This document shows, piece after piece, positions 1-8,247 of a stretch of 30,186 nt of DNA (the stretch's first letter is position 1; each line of letters opens with the position of its first letter). The position numbers and the translations under genes are program-made. Source of the DNA: an uncultured Eubacteriales bacterium (GTDB lineage Bacteria; Bacillota; Clostridia; Oscillospirales; Butyricicoccaceae); the NCBI GenBank assembly GCA_934630445.1, contig CAKTWY010000006.1, positions 1 to 30,186 on the forward strand, given 5' to 3'. The notes under the pieces were generated by a model. That model was not told the origin of the DNA. It did not search any database and saw only the letters and a program-made list of their open reading frames with translations.

Positions 1-48
1 CCCACGCTTCGCTCCGCATATGTCTTCCTGCACACACGGCTCGGCGCT
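1..48. repeat. Short dispersed repeat, copy A (pairs with 2506-2553)
   Basis: Bases 1-13 are identical to 2506-2518, and 39-48 are identical to 2544-2553. The two copies have the same overall length of 48 bases and a diverged middle. Both lie outside recognised genes, one at each flank of the lipoprotein/SLH pair. This looks like an intergenic repeat, not coding sequence. The copy may extend beyond the left edge of the window. Confidence 0.4.
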
Positions 49-61
49 GGTTCTTATGTAC

Positions 62-83
62 CCTCATGCTGCCCCGCATGAGG
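62..83 (-). terminator. Weak hairpin downstream of the DUF4358 lipoprotein gene
   Basis: An 8-bp perfect stem (62-69 with 76-83) with a 6-nt loop lies 17 nt past the stop codon of the minus-strand lipoprotein gene. No T-run follows it on the minus strand, so it is at best a weak terminator or a 3'-end stabilising hairpin. Confidence 0.3.
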
Positions 84-100
84 TAAGACGCGCGGCAGGG

Positions 101-796
101 CTACTTCGTTTTGGTATGCTCGTTAAAAATTTCCACGGCCCGGTCGGCCCCTTCGCCTACAAAAAACATCACATAGTCGCCGTTTTTAACAAGCTTGTAG
201 TTTTTGACAAGCTCATATTGATCGGGCAGGTACTGCTTCCACTGCTCGTCAAGCGCTTTCTGGCGTTTTTTCAGCTGTGCCTCAATGTCATTGACTTTGC
301 CTTCGCCCGCCCGCGCGATGAAGATCTCCGTGGCGTTGACGTTCATCATCGGCATCTTGCCGACATATTCCGCCACATCCTCTTTGGCGATCTGATACGT
401 TTCATCCAGTATGTTATCGTCGACATCGGTAAAGCTCGGCAGGCCGCCCTCCGCGGAGCCAAGCTCCGCGGAGATCGCGTCGTAAATGTTTGTCACCGAT
501 ACTCCAGACGCGGGCGTCTGCGTATTTGTTCCGCCTGTGCCATTATTTTCCGTTCCGTTCGGATTTTCGGTGCCGGGCGTGGTGTTGTTGTCGTTGGGAA
601 GGTTGTCGGTTGTACCGCCGTTGGTGGTTCCGTTTCCGTTGGCATTGTTGTTGCCGTTGATATTGCCGTTGTTGTCGGTCGGCGGCTTGGTGGTGCCGTT
701 GTTGTTTGCATTGTCTCGCGTGCAGCCGGTAAAGAGCGCGCAGATCATGAGCGCCGCAATACCCACCGCGAGCATACGCTTAAAGGTAAGAGACAT
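101..796 (-). CDS. DUF4358-type lipoprotein
   Basis: This 231-residue protein has a lipoprotein signal peptide: a basic N-terminus, a hydrophobic stretch, then the lipobox L-F-T-G-C with the lipidated Cys near residue 25. Residues about 26-100 form a low-complexity linker of Asn, Gly, Thr and Pro, typical of a cell-surface spacer. The C-terminal part of about 130 residues (from the N-I-Y-D-A-I segment on) resembles DUF4358 domains found in many Clostridia lipoproteins, whose function is unknown. It is expected outside the membrane. The start at 796 is supported by an AAAGGAAG ribosome site about 9 nt upstream. The gene follows the SLH protein gene on the same strand with a 134-nt gap that contains no clear terminator, so co-transcription is possible. 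The family call is from remembered sequence style and is less certain than the lipoprotein call. Confidence 0.8.
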   Translation of the reverse strand: MSLTFKRMLAVGIAALMICALFTGCTRDNANNNGTTKPPTDNNGNINGNNNANGNGTTNGGTTDNLPNDNNTTPGTENPNGTENNGTGGTNTQTPASGVSVTNIYDAISAELGSAEGGLPSFTDVDDNILDETYQIAKEDVAEYVGKMPMMNVNATEIFIARAGEGKVNDIEAQLKKRQKALDEQWKQYLPDQYELVKNYKLVKNGDYVMFFVGEGADRAVEIFNEHTKTK

Positions 797-930
797 GTTT
801 GCTGACTTCCTTTCAAAAGTAATAGAAAATATGAAGGGCTTGCTACCGTCATTTTTTACAGCAAACGGTCAAAATATCCTTCCGGCAAAAATTTCTATTT
901 TTTGAATCAGTCAGCAATGAACCCGGCGCC

Positions 931-2190
931 TTACGCGAGCGGGGAATCCGTAAAGGTCAGCGCATCGGGAAAAGCGATCTCCACCTCGCCAAGATGGGAA
1001 AATGTCAGCGACGACGTCGCCTCATATTCGGTCAGGCCTGCTGCACCGCGGCACGCGGCGTCGACCGTGACCGTCACACGGACCGGCGCTCCGCTGTCTG
1101 ACAGCTCCGCCGTGAAGCGCACGTCCGCGCGTGTCAGCTCGTCCGTTTCGTCCGCCGCGCCGTCAAGCGCCATCCATGCCCGCGCAAGCGCGCGGCACGC
1201 CGCATCGTCAAAGCGCACGGTCAGAACCGACTCGTCCAGCGTCAGCGCGGCGTAGCGGTTTGGCGCCAGGCGGGGGGTGAAAAGCGCGCACATGCGCGAG
1301 AGCGCGTCTCCGCTCCGCGCGGTGTTTTCACCGCCGCGCGTGAGGTAGAGCGTGCCATCACGTTCCCATACGCGGGCGGCAGCGGCATCGCTGCCCGCCG
1401 TGAGCGACGCGTTGAGATGCGCGCCTTCGTGCGAGCGCGCGAGGGTTCCATCAACGCGCACCGATGTGGAACCGCCGCCGCGCGAGGCCGTGCGTGAGAG
1501 CGTCGTCTCGCCGGAAAAGCCGTCCGCCGTATCAGCGAACGCTTCGTTCAGACGCAGGAGCGCCGCATGCGCAGAGAGAAACGCCGCCGCGGCTTTCTCA
1601 TCCACCGCGCCGCGTGCGCGCAGAACGTTCAGCAGAACGTCATCCGACGATTTGACCTGCGTCAGAAGTGCGTTTTCCGAAACAGCGGCGAGGTTCCCTC
1701 TGAGGAAAACGCCGTCCGTCAGCGTTTCGTCGCACAGCCCGATGGACGCCGCGAACGCGAGCGCCGTCTGGTAGGTAAAGTCGCCGTCGCCCTCGTCATA
1801 GCCGAGCGCGCGCAGCATCATGGTGACATACATCTGGGCGCTGCACGGCTCGCCGGCGCCGAAGCGCGTTTCGCTCATACCGCGCGTCAGCCCTTTTTCA
1901 TACATGTATGCGATATAGTCCTGCGCCCACGGCGCGACGTCGCGGAACGGGTGCGAGCGAGCGCCGGCGCGCGCTTCCTCCTCACAGCCGAGCAGGCGCA
2001 CGAGCATCACCGCCGCCTCCGTGCGCGTCGGCGCGCGGGTCAGCTCATAGCCCTTGTCCGTACCGCGGAACAGGCCGAGCGCGGCGAGCGCGTCCGCCGA
2101 CGTCTCGCCGCGCACGGAGGCCGCCGCACCGGAAGACACCAAAAGCGCCAGCACGAGCACCAGGCTGAGCGCGCGCATATATCGTTTCAT
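931..2190 (-). CDS. SLH (S-layer homology) domain exported protein
   Basis: The protein is 419 residues from the ATG at 2190. The reading frame stays open further upstream, but 2190 has a GGTGAT-type ribosome site and begins directly with a signal peptide (K-R, then a Leu/Val core, then an A-A-A-S cleavage region). At least two SLH-type repeats follow (residues about 35-160), including the F-R-D-V-A-P-W-A-Q-D-Y-I motif and the T-R-x-E-A-A/A-Q-M-Y-V-T-M-M-L-R helices. These normally anchor proteins to pyruvylated secondary cell-wall polymer. The C-terminal part of about 230 residues is rich in Thr, Ala and Asp in a beta-strand-like pattern and is not recognised. It is likely a cell-wall-attached protein of unknown role, transcribed from a promoter at 2222-2230 and upstream of the DUF4358 lipoprotein. 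Confidence 0.85.
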   Translation of the reverse strand: MKRYMRALSLVLVLALLVSSGAAASVRGETSADALAALGLFRGTDKGYELTRAPTRTEAAVMLVRLLGCEEEARAGARSHPFRDVAPWAQDYIAYMYEKGLTRGMSETRFGAGEPCSAQMYVTMMLRALGYDEGDGDFTYQTALAFAASIGLCDETLTDGVFLRGNLAAVSENALLTQVKSSDDVLLNVLRARGAVDEKAAAAFLSAHAALLRLNEAFADTADGFSGETTLSRTASRGGGSTSVRVDGTLARSHEGAHLNASLTAGSDAAAARVWERDGTLYLTRGGENTARSGDALSRMCALFTPRLAPNRYAALTLDESVLTVRFDDAACRALARAWMALDGAADETDELTRADVRFTAELSDSGAPVRVTVTVDAACRGAAGLTEYEATSSLTFSHLGEVEIAFPDALTFTDSPLA

Positions 2191-2221
2191 GCAGTGATCA
2201 CCATCCTGTTCAGATACAAGC

Positions 2222-2230
2222 AGTATATCA
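2222..2230 (-). promoter_or_regulatory. Extended -10 promoter of the SLH gene
   Basis: Read on the minus strand, TGATATACT gives a TGn extension followed by TATACT, with only a poor -35 match 17 nt further upstream. Transcription would start near 2215, about 25 nt before the ATG at 2190. Confidence 0.45.
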
Positions 2231-2277
2231 AATTTTGTCGAAAACGAAAAGCGCCTTTGCATCTGCGCAGTGTACAC

Positions 2278-2639
2278 GCGGCAAAATAATTTTCCTGCAA
2301 ATGTGGAATACTGTCAAAAGCGGCCGAACGGCCTGGGGAGAAAATATGCTGTCAACCTGAGAGAAGTGACTTGCCCACTCGTCGGAATCGTCGCTGCGCG
2401 TCGCCCCAAAGGGCTTCCTTCAGCTTAGTCACGCCTCCCGACGCGCCGCAGTCGGTCGGTATTCCCTGCGTCTCAGCATGTGCGCCCGGCACTTTGTGCC
2501 GAACGCCCACGCTTCGCTTCGGGAGATACCTCCCTGCGTCGCTGCTCGGCGCTCTGTTCCTTCCTCCCGCCATCGGGGGCGGTTGCGTGTTTGTAACAAT
2601 GTTCGCTGCGTGTATGCGGCATGAAAGGACGTGCATTCC
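2278..2639. other. Intergenic region of about 360 nt without a supported gene
   Basis: This region holds several short open frames on both strands, but none has a ribosome site plus a recognisable protein. It contains a 6-bp hairpin (2487-2492 with 2496-2501), a GGGAG/CTCCC hairpin (2521-2534) and copy B of the repeat seen at 1-48. It looks like non-coding, repeat-derived sequence lying between divergent genes. The promoter for the gene at 2640 must be in here, but I could not identify it. Confidence 0.5.
2506..2553. repeat. Short dispersed repeat, copy B (pairs with 1-48)
   Basis: The first 13 bases and the last 10 bases are identical to 1-13 and 39-48, in the same order and over the same overall length. 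The middle is diverged. See copy A. Confidence 0.4.
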
Positions 2640-4106
2640 ATGCAGTCTGTTTGGCATCAAAATATCGAAATCCCCCACAGGCCAGCGCTGGAAGGAACGC
2701 TCCGCGCCGACGCCGCTGTCATCGGCGCGGGCATGGCGGGCGTTCTGACCGCGCGTTTTCTTGCGGACGCGGGCTTCTCCGTCGTCGTGCTTGAAGCGAG
2801 CCGCATCGGCTCAGGCCAGACCGGGCGCACCACTGCGAAGATCACCTCGCAGCACGGCCTGTGCTACGAAGCGCTCACACGCGCGCACGGCGCGGAGAAG
2901 GCCCGCCTTTACGCGCAGGCAAACGAGCGTGCCATCGGAGACTACCGCCGCATGGCCGGACGCTTCGGCGGCTGCGGCTGGCGCGAATGCGCGGCCTACA
3001 TCTACACGCGCAAAGATCCATTGCCCCTGGAAGAGGAATGCGCGGCGGCACGTGCAGCCGGCATTGACGCTTCGCTTACGCGCGCGCCGGAGCTGCCCTT
3101 CGAGGCCGCGGCCCTTCGTTTCCCGCGGCAGGCGTGTTTTGACCCGCTGCGTTTTCTCGCCGCGGCAGCGGACGGACTGCGCATTTATGAAAACACCCCC
3201 GCGCTCGACGTCCAGGGCGGCACGGTCAAAATCCCCTCGGGCGAAGTGCACGCCGGCGCGGTATGTTTCTGCTGCCATTATCCGTTTATCAACAGCCCCG
3301 GCTACTACTTCATGCGCATGCACCAGCAGCGCAGCTACGTCCTCGCGCTGGAGGATGCGCCCCTCCCGGACGGGATGTATCTGGGCGCGGATGAGAACGG
3401 CTACTCCCTGCGCGCGGCGGGGAAATACCTTCTCCTCGGCGGAGCGGGTCACCGCGCGGGCGAAAATACGCAGGGCGGCCGCTACAGCCTGCTGCGCGCC
3501 GCGGCGCGCAAATATTTCCCCTCTGCGCGCGAAGCTGCGCACTGGTCCGCACAGGACTGCATCCCGCTCGACGGCATGCCGTATATCGGCCGCTTTTCCG
3601 CCGCCACGCCGAACTGGTATGTCGCGACCGGTTTTCAGAAGTGGGGGATGACCTCCTCCATGGTGTCCGCGCGCATCCTGACGGCGCTCGTCACCGGGGA
3701 AAAAGACGCGGCGGCGGAGCTGTTTTCTCCCCAGCGCTTCACGCCGTCGGCCTCGGCAGTGTCGCTCATGGAGGAGACGCTCGCCGCGTCCAAGGGGCTG
3801 GCGCGCCGCTTCGTCCGGCCGCCGCGCGCCGAACTCGATGCCCTTGCGCCCGGGCACGGCGGCATCGTCTCGTACGATGGGGAAAAAGTCGGCGCGTATC
3901 GGGATGAGGCGGGCGAGGTGTACCTTGTCGCCGCCCGCTGTCCGCACCTCGGGTGCGAGCTTTCGTGGAACCCGGATGAGAAGAGCTTCGACTGCCCGTG
4001 CCACGGCTCGCGTTTTGACTATTTGGGCAGGCGGATCGACGGCCCGGCGCAGACCCCGATCGCCGGCGAACCGGACGGGGAGAGGAAGGGAGGAGATGCG
4101 GTATGA
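2640..4106 (+). CDS. FAD-dependent oxidoreductase with C-terminal Rieske [2Fe-2S] domain (YhfW-like)
   Basis: This protein of 488 residues has an N-terminal DAO-type flavin fold with the dinucleotide motif G29-A-G31-M-A-G34, an E-A-S segment that would bind the ribose of FAD, and a G-R-T-T-A-K segment. A second flavin-contact region (Y-I-G-R ... A-T-G-F-Q-K-W-G-M) lies near residue 320. The C-terminus is a Rieske domain with C434-P-H436 and C452-P-C-H455, the ligand set for a [2Fe-2S] cluster. This domain order matches the B. subtilis YhfW family, whose substrate is unknown. The ATG at 2640 is preferred to the in-frame GTG at 2631, because the AAAGGA site (2624-2629) is 10 nt from the ATG and only 1 nt from the GTG. 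The stop overlaps the next start by 4 nt, so translation is probably coupled to the tocopherol-cyclase-like gene. It is likely cytoplasmic. Confidence 0.88.
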   Translation: MQSVWHQNIEIPHRPALEGTLRADAAVIGAGMAGVLTARFLADAGFSVVVLEASRIGSGQTGRTTAKITSQHGLCYEALTRAHGAEKARLYAQANERAIGDYRRMAGRFGGCGWRECAAYIYTRKDPLPLEEECAAARAAGIDASLTRAPELPFEAAALRFPRQACFDPLRFLAAAADGLRIYENTPALDVQGGTVKIPSGEVHAGAVCFCCHYPFINSPGYYFMRMHQQRSYVLALEDAPLPDGMYLGADENGYSLRAAGKYLLLGGAGHRAGENTQGGRYSLLRAAARKYFPSAREAAHWSAQDCIPLDGMPYIGRFSAATPNWYVATGFQKWGMTSSMVSARILTALVTGEKDAAAELFSPQRFTPSASAVSLMEETLAASKGLARRFVRPPRAELDALAPGHGGIVSYDGEKVGAYRDEAGEVYLVAARCPHLGCELSWNPDEKSFDCPCHGSRFDYLGRRIDGPAQTPIAGEPDGERKGGDAV

Positions 4107-4984
4107 CAGCGCGCAGCGGCTTTTTTGACGGCGTATATGTCAAACACAGCGCGCGCGGGCATACGCTTGCGCTCATTCCGGCGGTGCATGTGGATCAGGC
4201 AGGCACGGCCTCGGCGTCGATCCAGGTCGTAACCGAGCGCGAGGCGTGGAGCGTACCCGTCGCCGCGCATTCGTTTGTCAGGACGAAAACCGGCTTTTTT
4301 GTCGCCGCCGGGGATTCGTTCTTTTCCCGTGAGGGGTGCGTCCTGCACGTGCGCGGCGAAGGCCTCGCGCTTGACGGCGCGCTCCGCTACGGCCCGTTCA
4401 CACCGCCGCAGGGCGATGTGATGGGGCCGCTGCGCCATGCGCCGCTTGTCTGCCGCCACAGTGTGGAAAGCCTTTTCCACACCGTGCGCGGCGCGGTGAC
4501 GCTGAACGGCCGGCGCATCTCCTTTGACGGGGGAACGGGGTATATCGAAGGCGACCGGGGCGCGTCCTTCCCGGAGCGATATCTCTGGGCGCAGGCGAAT
4601 TTTCAGAAAGGCGGCGCCCCCGCGTGCGTCGTCGCAGCTGCCGCGCGCCTCAAACTGGCCGGGTGCGGCTTTGACGGAACGCTCGCCTGCGTGCTTTTCA
4701 ACGGGCGCGAGGAGCGCATCGCCACGTACCGCGGCGCACGCGTCGCCGCCATGGAGGAGGGATACCTTGCCGTGCGCCAGGGCGCGCTTTTCCTCGAGGC
4801 GGTTCTGCTGGACGGCGTGCCGCTGGATCTCAAAGCGCCCGAGGACGGCTCGATGCGTCGTGTGATCCGCGAATACGCGCGCGCCCGGGTGCGCTTTCGC
4901 CTGCGCGAGGGCGGCACAGTGCTCCTCGATCACACGGACGGGGGCGCGGGCTTTGAATATGACGAGGCACAGCAGCATGCGTAA
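4103..4984 (+). CDS. Tocopherol cyclase-like protein
   Basis: The protein of 293 residues has the family hallmark segment Y-I-E-G-D-R-G-x-S-F-P-x-x-Y-L-W-A-Q-x-N-F (around residues 149-169), which matches the conserved core of tocopherol cyclase-like proteins (Pfam family of plant VTE1 and many bacterial relatives). The rest is beta-rich, and there is no signal peptide or membrane segment. Plant members cyclise phytyl-quinols. The role in anaerobic bacteria that make no tocopherol is unknown, so the name describes fold similarity only. It overlaps the FAD-Rieske gene by 4 nt (ATGA), making a two-gene unit, and the pairing with a redox enzyme is the only functional hint. Confidence is good for the family and low for any reaction. 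Confidence 0.75.
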   Translation: MTARSGFFDGVYVKHSARGHTLALIPAVHVDQAGTASASIQVVTEREAWSVPVAAHSFVRTKTGFFVAAGDSFFSREGCVLHVRGEGLALDGALRYGPFTPPQGDVMGPLRHAPLVCRHSVESLFHTVRGAVTLNGRRISFDGGTGYIEGDRGASFPERYLWAQANFQKGGAPACVVAAAARLKLAGCGFDGTLACVLFNGREERIATYRGARVAAMEEGYLAVRQGALFLEAVLLDGVPLDLKAPEDGSMRRVIREYARARVRFRLREGGTVLLDHTDGGAGFEYDEAQQHA

Positions 4985-5016
4985 GGGCTTACATTCCGTA
5001 TCAAACAGCAATTTTA

Positions 5017-5025
5017 TGCTATAAT
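5017..5025 (+). promoter_or_regulatory. Extended -10 promoter of the glycan-degradation operon
   Basis: TGCTATAAT is a perfect extended -10 element (TGn plus TATAAT). No good -35 hexamer lies 16-18 nt upstream, which is common for extended -10 promoters. The predicted start is near 5032, giving a leader of about 170 nt to the GTG at 5200. A GTAAG-GG-CTTAC palindrome sits just upstream at 4981-4992. Confidence 0.55.
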
Positions 5026-5199
5026 CGAGCAAGGATTGTCATTGCCGCGTGGCGGTACGGGTGTTATCATGACGGCGTTCAACACGAAAAACAGCAAAAA
5101 AACACGTCTGCCGCGCAGCGCGTAAAGCCCTTGTACGGCAGGAACCTGGATCAAGCATATAAGGATGCATTCCGGCTTATAGCCGCGGGAGGTAGCGTT

Positions 5200-8100
5200 G
5201 TGGACTGGACCAATACGTTTCAAACCCCGCCGGGGGAATACCGGCCGATTCCGTTTCTGGCGATCAACGACAGATTGGAGGAGCAGGAGCTGCGCCGCCA
5301 GATCCGCGAATTTGCGCGCACCGGGCACGGCGGCTATTTTTTTCACGCCCGCTTCGGCCTTGCAACGCCGTATCTGTCCCAGACGTGGATGTCGCTCGTG
5401 CGCGCCTGCGTTGACGAGGGGAAAAAGTGCGGCATCGATACCTGGCTTTATGATGAAAACGGCTGGCCGAGCGGCTTCTGCGACGGGCAGATCCCGGCGC
5501 TCGGCGCGGCTTTTCAGAGGAAGTGGATCGCGCGCGCCTTTCCCGCGCGCATGGAGCGCACGGAGCGCACCATCGGCTTTTACGCCCTGGACGAGCGCGC
5601 CGCGCGCGTGACTTGGCTGGCGGATGAGCGCGCAGCGCTTCCGGAGGGCGCGCGCCTGCTCGCCCTTTCCTGGGAAAGCGACCCCTATTATGTCGACGTG
5701 ATCGACCGCGACGTGGTGCGCGCGTTTATTGCGCATACGCATGAGAAGTATAAAAGCGAAATGGGCGGGCTTTTCGGGCAGGGGCTGAAGGGAGTCTTTA
5801 CGGACGAGCCGCAGTATTCCGGCCCCACGGTTCCGTGGTCGCTGAAGCTGCCCGCGGCCTTTGCGGCCGAGCATGGCTATGATCTTCTGCCCAAGCTGCC
5901 GCTCCTTTTTTATGAGGCGGAGGGCTTTGAACGCCTTCGCTTTGATTTTTACCGCACGGTCAGCCGCCTTTTTACAGAGGCGTTCAGCGGCCAGATCGGC
6001 CGCTGGTGCGAGGAAAACGGCCTTGTTTTCACCGGCCATATCAACTGCGAGGAAGAATTGCGGGAGCGCGTGCGCAACGACGCGGGCGCCATGACGTTTT
6101 ACCGCCATATGCAGATGCCCGGCGTCGACTGGCTCGCACGGAAGATCGGCACGCCGGTCACCGCCAAGCAGGTCGCCTCCGCGGCGCATCAGTGCGGACG
6201 TGAGCGCGTTATATGCGAGACATACGGCGGCAGCGGCTGGAATATCAGCTTTGAGGAGATGAAATGGATCTCCGAATGGCTCTACGTCCTGGGCGTCAAC
6301 GCCACGTGCCAGCATCTGGCGCTCTACTCCATGCGCGGACAGCGGAAAAACGACTATCCCCCGTGTCTAAATTATCAGCAGCCGTGGTGGGGGGCGTATT
6401 CCGTCTTCAACGACCATTTTACGCGCCTTTCGTATCTTCTTACGCGCGGCAGGCATATGGCGGACATGCTCGTGCTCATGCCGCTTTCGAGCGCCTACAT
6501 ACGCTATCAGTACGACCGACCCGACCGCGGAACCGGCGCGCTCGACGAACAGTTTGAAGCGCTCAGCCGCTGGCTTCTGGAAGAACATATCGATTTTGAC
6601 TATGGCGACGAGACGCTGCTGCATGAGCTCGGCTCGGTTCAGAACGACGTCCTCTCCGTCGGCGCGGCGCGCTACCGGGCGGTGCTCGTGCCTTTCTGCG
6701 AGGTGCTCGCGGGCGATACGCTCGCGCTTCTCGCGCGTTTTGCCCGCGCGGGCGGCAAGGTGTTCTTTACCGGTGCGTTCCCGCGTCTGATAGGAGAATC
6801 GCCTGCGCCGGATGCACTTGACACGCTGCGCGCTCACGGGGAGGAGCTTGCCCTTTCGCGCGGGGAAATTGCTGGGGCACTGCGCGGCGCGTCGCCCGAG
6901 GCGCTCTCGATCGCCGGCCCGTCGGGCCGCGAGGCGGTGCAGGTTTATTACCAGCGGCGGCGTCTGGGTCCGGAGGAGGACGTCCTGTTTGCCGTCAATA
7001 TCAGTCAGACCGACACGGTCCGCGCGCGTGTGGAGCTTCCGGGCGCGTGGCGCGCCTGGGAATGCAGTCTGGACGACGGCGCGCTGCGCCCCGTGAGCGG
7101 CGGCACATGCGGCGCGCGCACCGCATTCACGGCGGATTTTGCCCCCATGCAGTCGCACGCCTGGCGCCTGAAGCGCGGCGCAGCCGGCCCGGCGGGCGCA
7201 TCCGTGCGCGCGGCTTCCCGCGCGCGCAGCCTTCCCGCGCTCTGGCATCTCACGCTGGATGAGGAGAACGCCCTTGTCATGGACTACGCGCGCGTGTCCA
7301 TCGACGGCGGAGAGATGAGCGATCGCATGCCCGTCTTCCAGATCTCAAAAAAGCTCATATCCGCGGGCAGGCCCGTGCGCGCGGAACTGGCCTTTTCCTT
7401 TGATTTCCGCCTGGAGCCGGATGCGTGCGGCCCGCTCTGGCTTGCGCTCGAATCGCCGCAGCAGTATGGCATCGTCCTGAACGGCGCGCACATCACGGTC
7501 GCGCCGGAGGGGTATTATCACGACGTCTGTATTCAAAAGATCCCTATCACGGAGCACGTCCGCCGGGGGATGAACGAGCTGACGCTCACGCTCGACTTTG
7601 CCTGCGCGGATGAAACATACGCGCTGCTCAACGGCGGAGAGATCCCCGATACGCTGTTCAATAAGCTCACCGTAGAGATGGAGCTGTGCCATCCGATCCT
7701 GCTCGGCGCGTTCGGGGTGTACAGCGCCGGCGCATATACCGCGGGGGAGCGCAGCGCCGTCTTCACAAACGGCCCGTTTTATGCCGCGCCCCTTCCGGTG
7801 CGCGTCACGGCTGGCGACCTGGCGCAGCAGGGCCTCTGCTTTTACGCCGGAAATGCGGCCCTTTCCGCGCAGGTCGCCACATCGGGGCACGCGCGCATCC
7901 TGCGTGCGGCGCGCAGGCGTCCGCGCGCCGTGCTCTACGAAGTGTCCGTGAACGGCGAAACGTGCGGCCCGGCGGCCTGGGCGCCGTTTGAGACGGACCT
8001 CACGGCGCATCTCCGGCAGGGGGAGAATACGCTTTCCGTCACCCTGTACAGCAGCTTGCGCAATCTGTACGGGCCGCACCATCATATCACCGGCGAGCGC

Positions 8101-8247
8101 TACGACGTGGGTCCCTCCAGCTTCACCGACAAACCTGGCTGGGCCGAGCGCTTCCTGACAGAGGAGAATATCTGGACCGACCGCTACTGTTTTGCCGAGT
8201 TCGGCATGGGAAATGAATTTTATCTGCTGGAGGAGAGTTTGAGATGA
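5200..8247 (+). CDS. Large glycoside hydrolase, GH106 (alpha-L-rhamnosidase)-like
   Basis: From the GTG at 5200 the protein is 1015 residues. This start is chosen because a GGGAGG site (5187-5192) lies 7 nt upstream and the protein then begins just before the conserved P-I-P-F-L-A-I-N-D segment. The open frame extends to 5131 without a ribosome site. The N-terminal two-thirds look like a TIM-barrel enzyme with G-G-Y-F-F-H-A-R, W-L-Y-D-E-N-G-W-P-S-G, F-T-D-E-P-Q-Y and E-T-Y-G-G-S-G-W motifs, whose acidic residues are candidates for catalysis. The C-terminal third has beta-sandwich, sugar-binding-like sequence of the kind often labelled GH2-like. There is no signal peptide, so it probably acts in the cytoplasm on imported oligosaccharides. 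GH106 members remove alpha-L-rhamnose, but a different specificity is possible. The stop overlaps the next start by 4 nt. Confidence 0.75.
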   Translation: MDWTNTFQTPPGEYRPIPFLAINDRLEEQELRRQIREFARTGHGGYFFHARFGLATPYLSQTWMSLVRACVDEGKKCGIDTWLYDENGWPSGFCDGQIPALGAAFQRKWIARAFPARMERTERTIGFYALDERAARVTWLADERAALPEGARLLALSWESDPYYVDVIDRDVVRAFIAHTHEKYKSEMGGLFGQGLKGVFTDEPQYSGPTVPWSLKLPAAFAAEHGYDLLPKLPLLFYEAEGFERLRFDFYRTVSRLFTEAFSGQIGRWCEENGLVFTGHINCEEELRERVRNDAGAMTFYRHMQMPGVDWLARKIGTPVTAKQVASAAHQCGRERVICETYGGSGWNISFEEMKWISEWLYVLGVNATCQHLALYSMRGQRKNDYPPCLNYQQPWWGAYSVFNDHFTRLSYLLTRGRHMADMLVLMPLSSAYIRYQYDRPDRGTGALDEQFEALSRWLLEEHIDFDYGDETLLHELGSVQNDVLSVGAARYRAVLVPFCEVLAGDTLALLARFARAGGKVFFTGAFPRLIGESPAPDALDTLRAHGEELALSRGEIAGALRGASPEALSIAGPSGREAVQVYYQRRRLGPEEDVLFAVNISQTDTVRARVELPGAWRAWECSLDDGALRPVSGGTCGARTAFTADFAPMQSHAWRLKRGAAGPAGASVRAASRARSLPALWHLTLDEENALVMDYARVSIDGGEMSDRMPVFQISKKLISAGRPVRAELAFSFDFRLEPDACGPLWLALESPQQYGIVLNGAHITVAPEGYYHDVCIQKIPITEHVRRGMNELTLTLDFACADETYALLNGGEIPDTLFNKLTVEMELCHPILLGAFGVYSAGAYTAGERSAVFTNGPFYAAPLPVRVTAGDLAQQGLCFYAGNAALSAQVATSGHARILRAARRRPRAVLYEVSVNGETCGPAAWAPFETDLTAHLRQGENTLSVTLYSSLRNLYGPHHHITGERYDVGPSSFTDKPGWAERFLTEENIWTDRYCFAEFGMGNEFYLLEESLR

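Noticed and set aside
2371..2748. Plus-strand open frame in the intergenic region that runs into the FAD gene
   Set aside because: There is no ribosome site, it overlaps the true start of the next gene in another frame, and it contains the dispersed repeat.
2811..4004. Long minus-strand open frame opposite the FAD-Rieske gene
   Set aside because: It is the antisense shadow of a clear gene in GC-rich sequence. It has no ribosome site and its composition is Arg/Ala-rich without any motif.
5014..6315. Long minus-strand open frame opposite the GH106-like gene
   Set aside because: It has the typical composition of an antisense frame, no ribosome site or family match, and overlaps a well-supported hydrolase.
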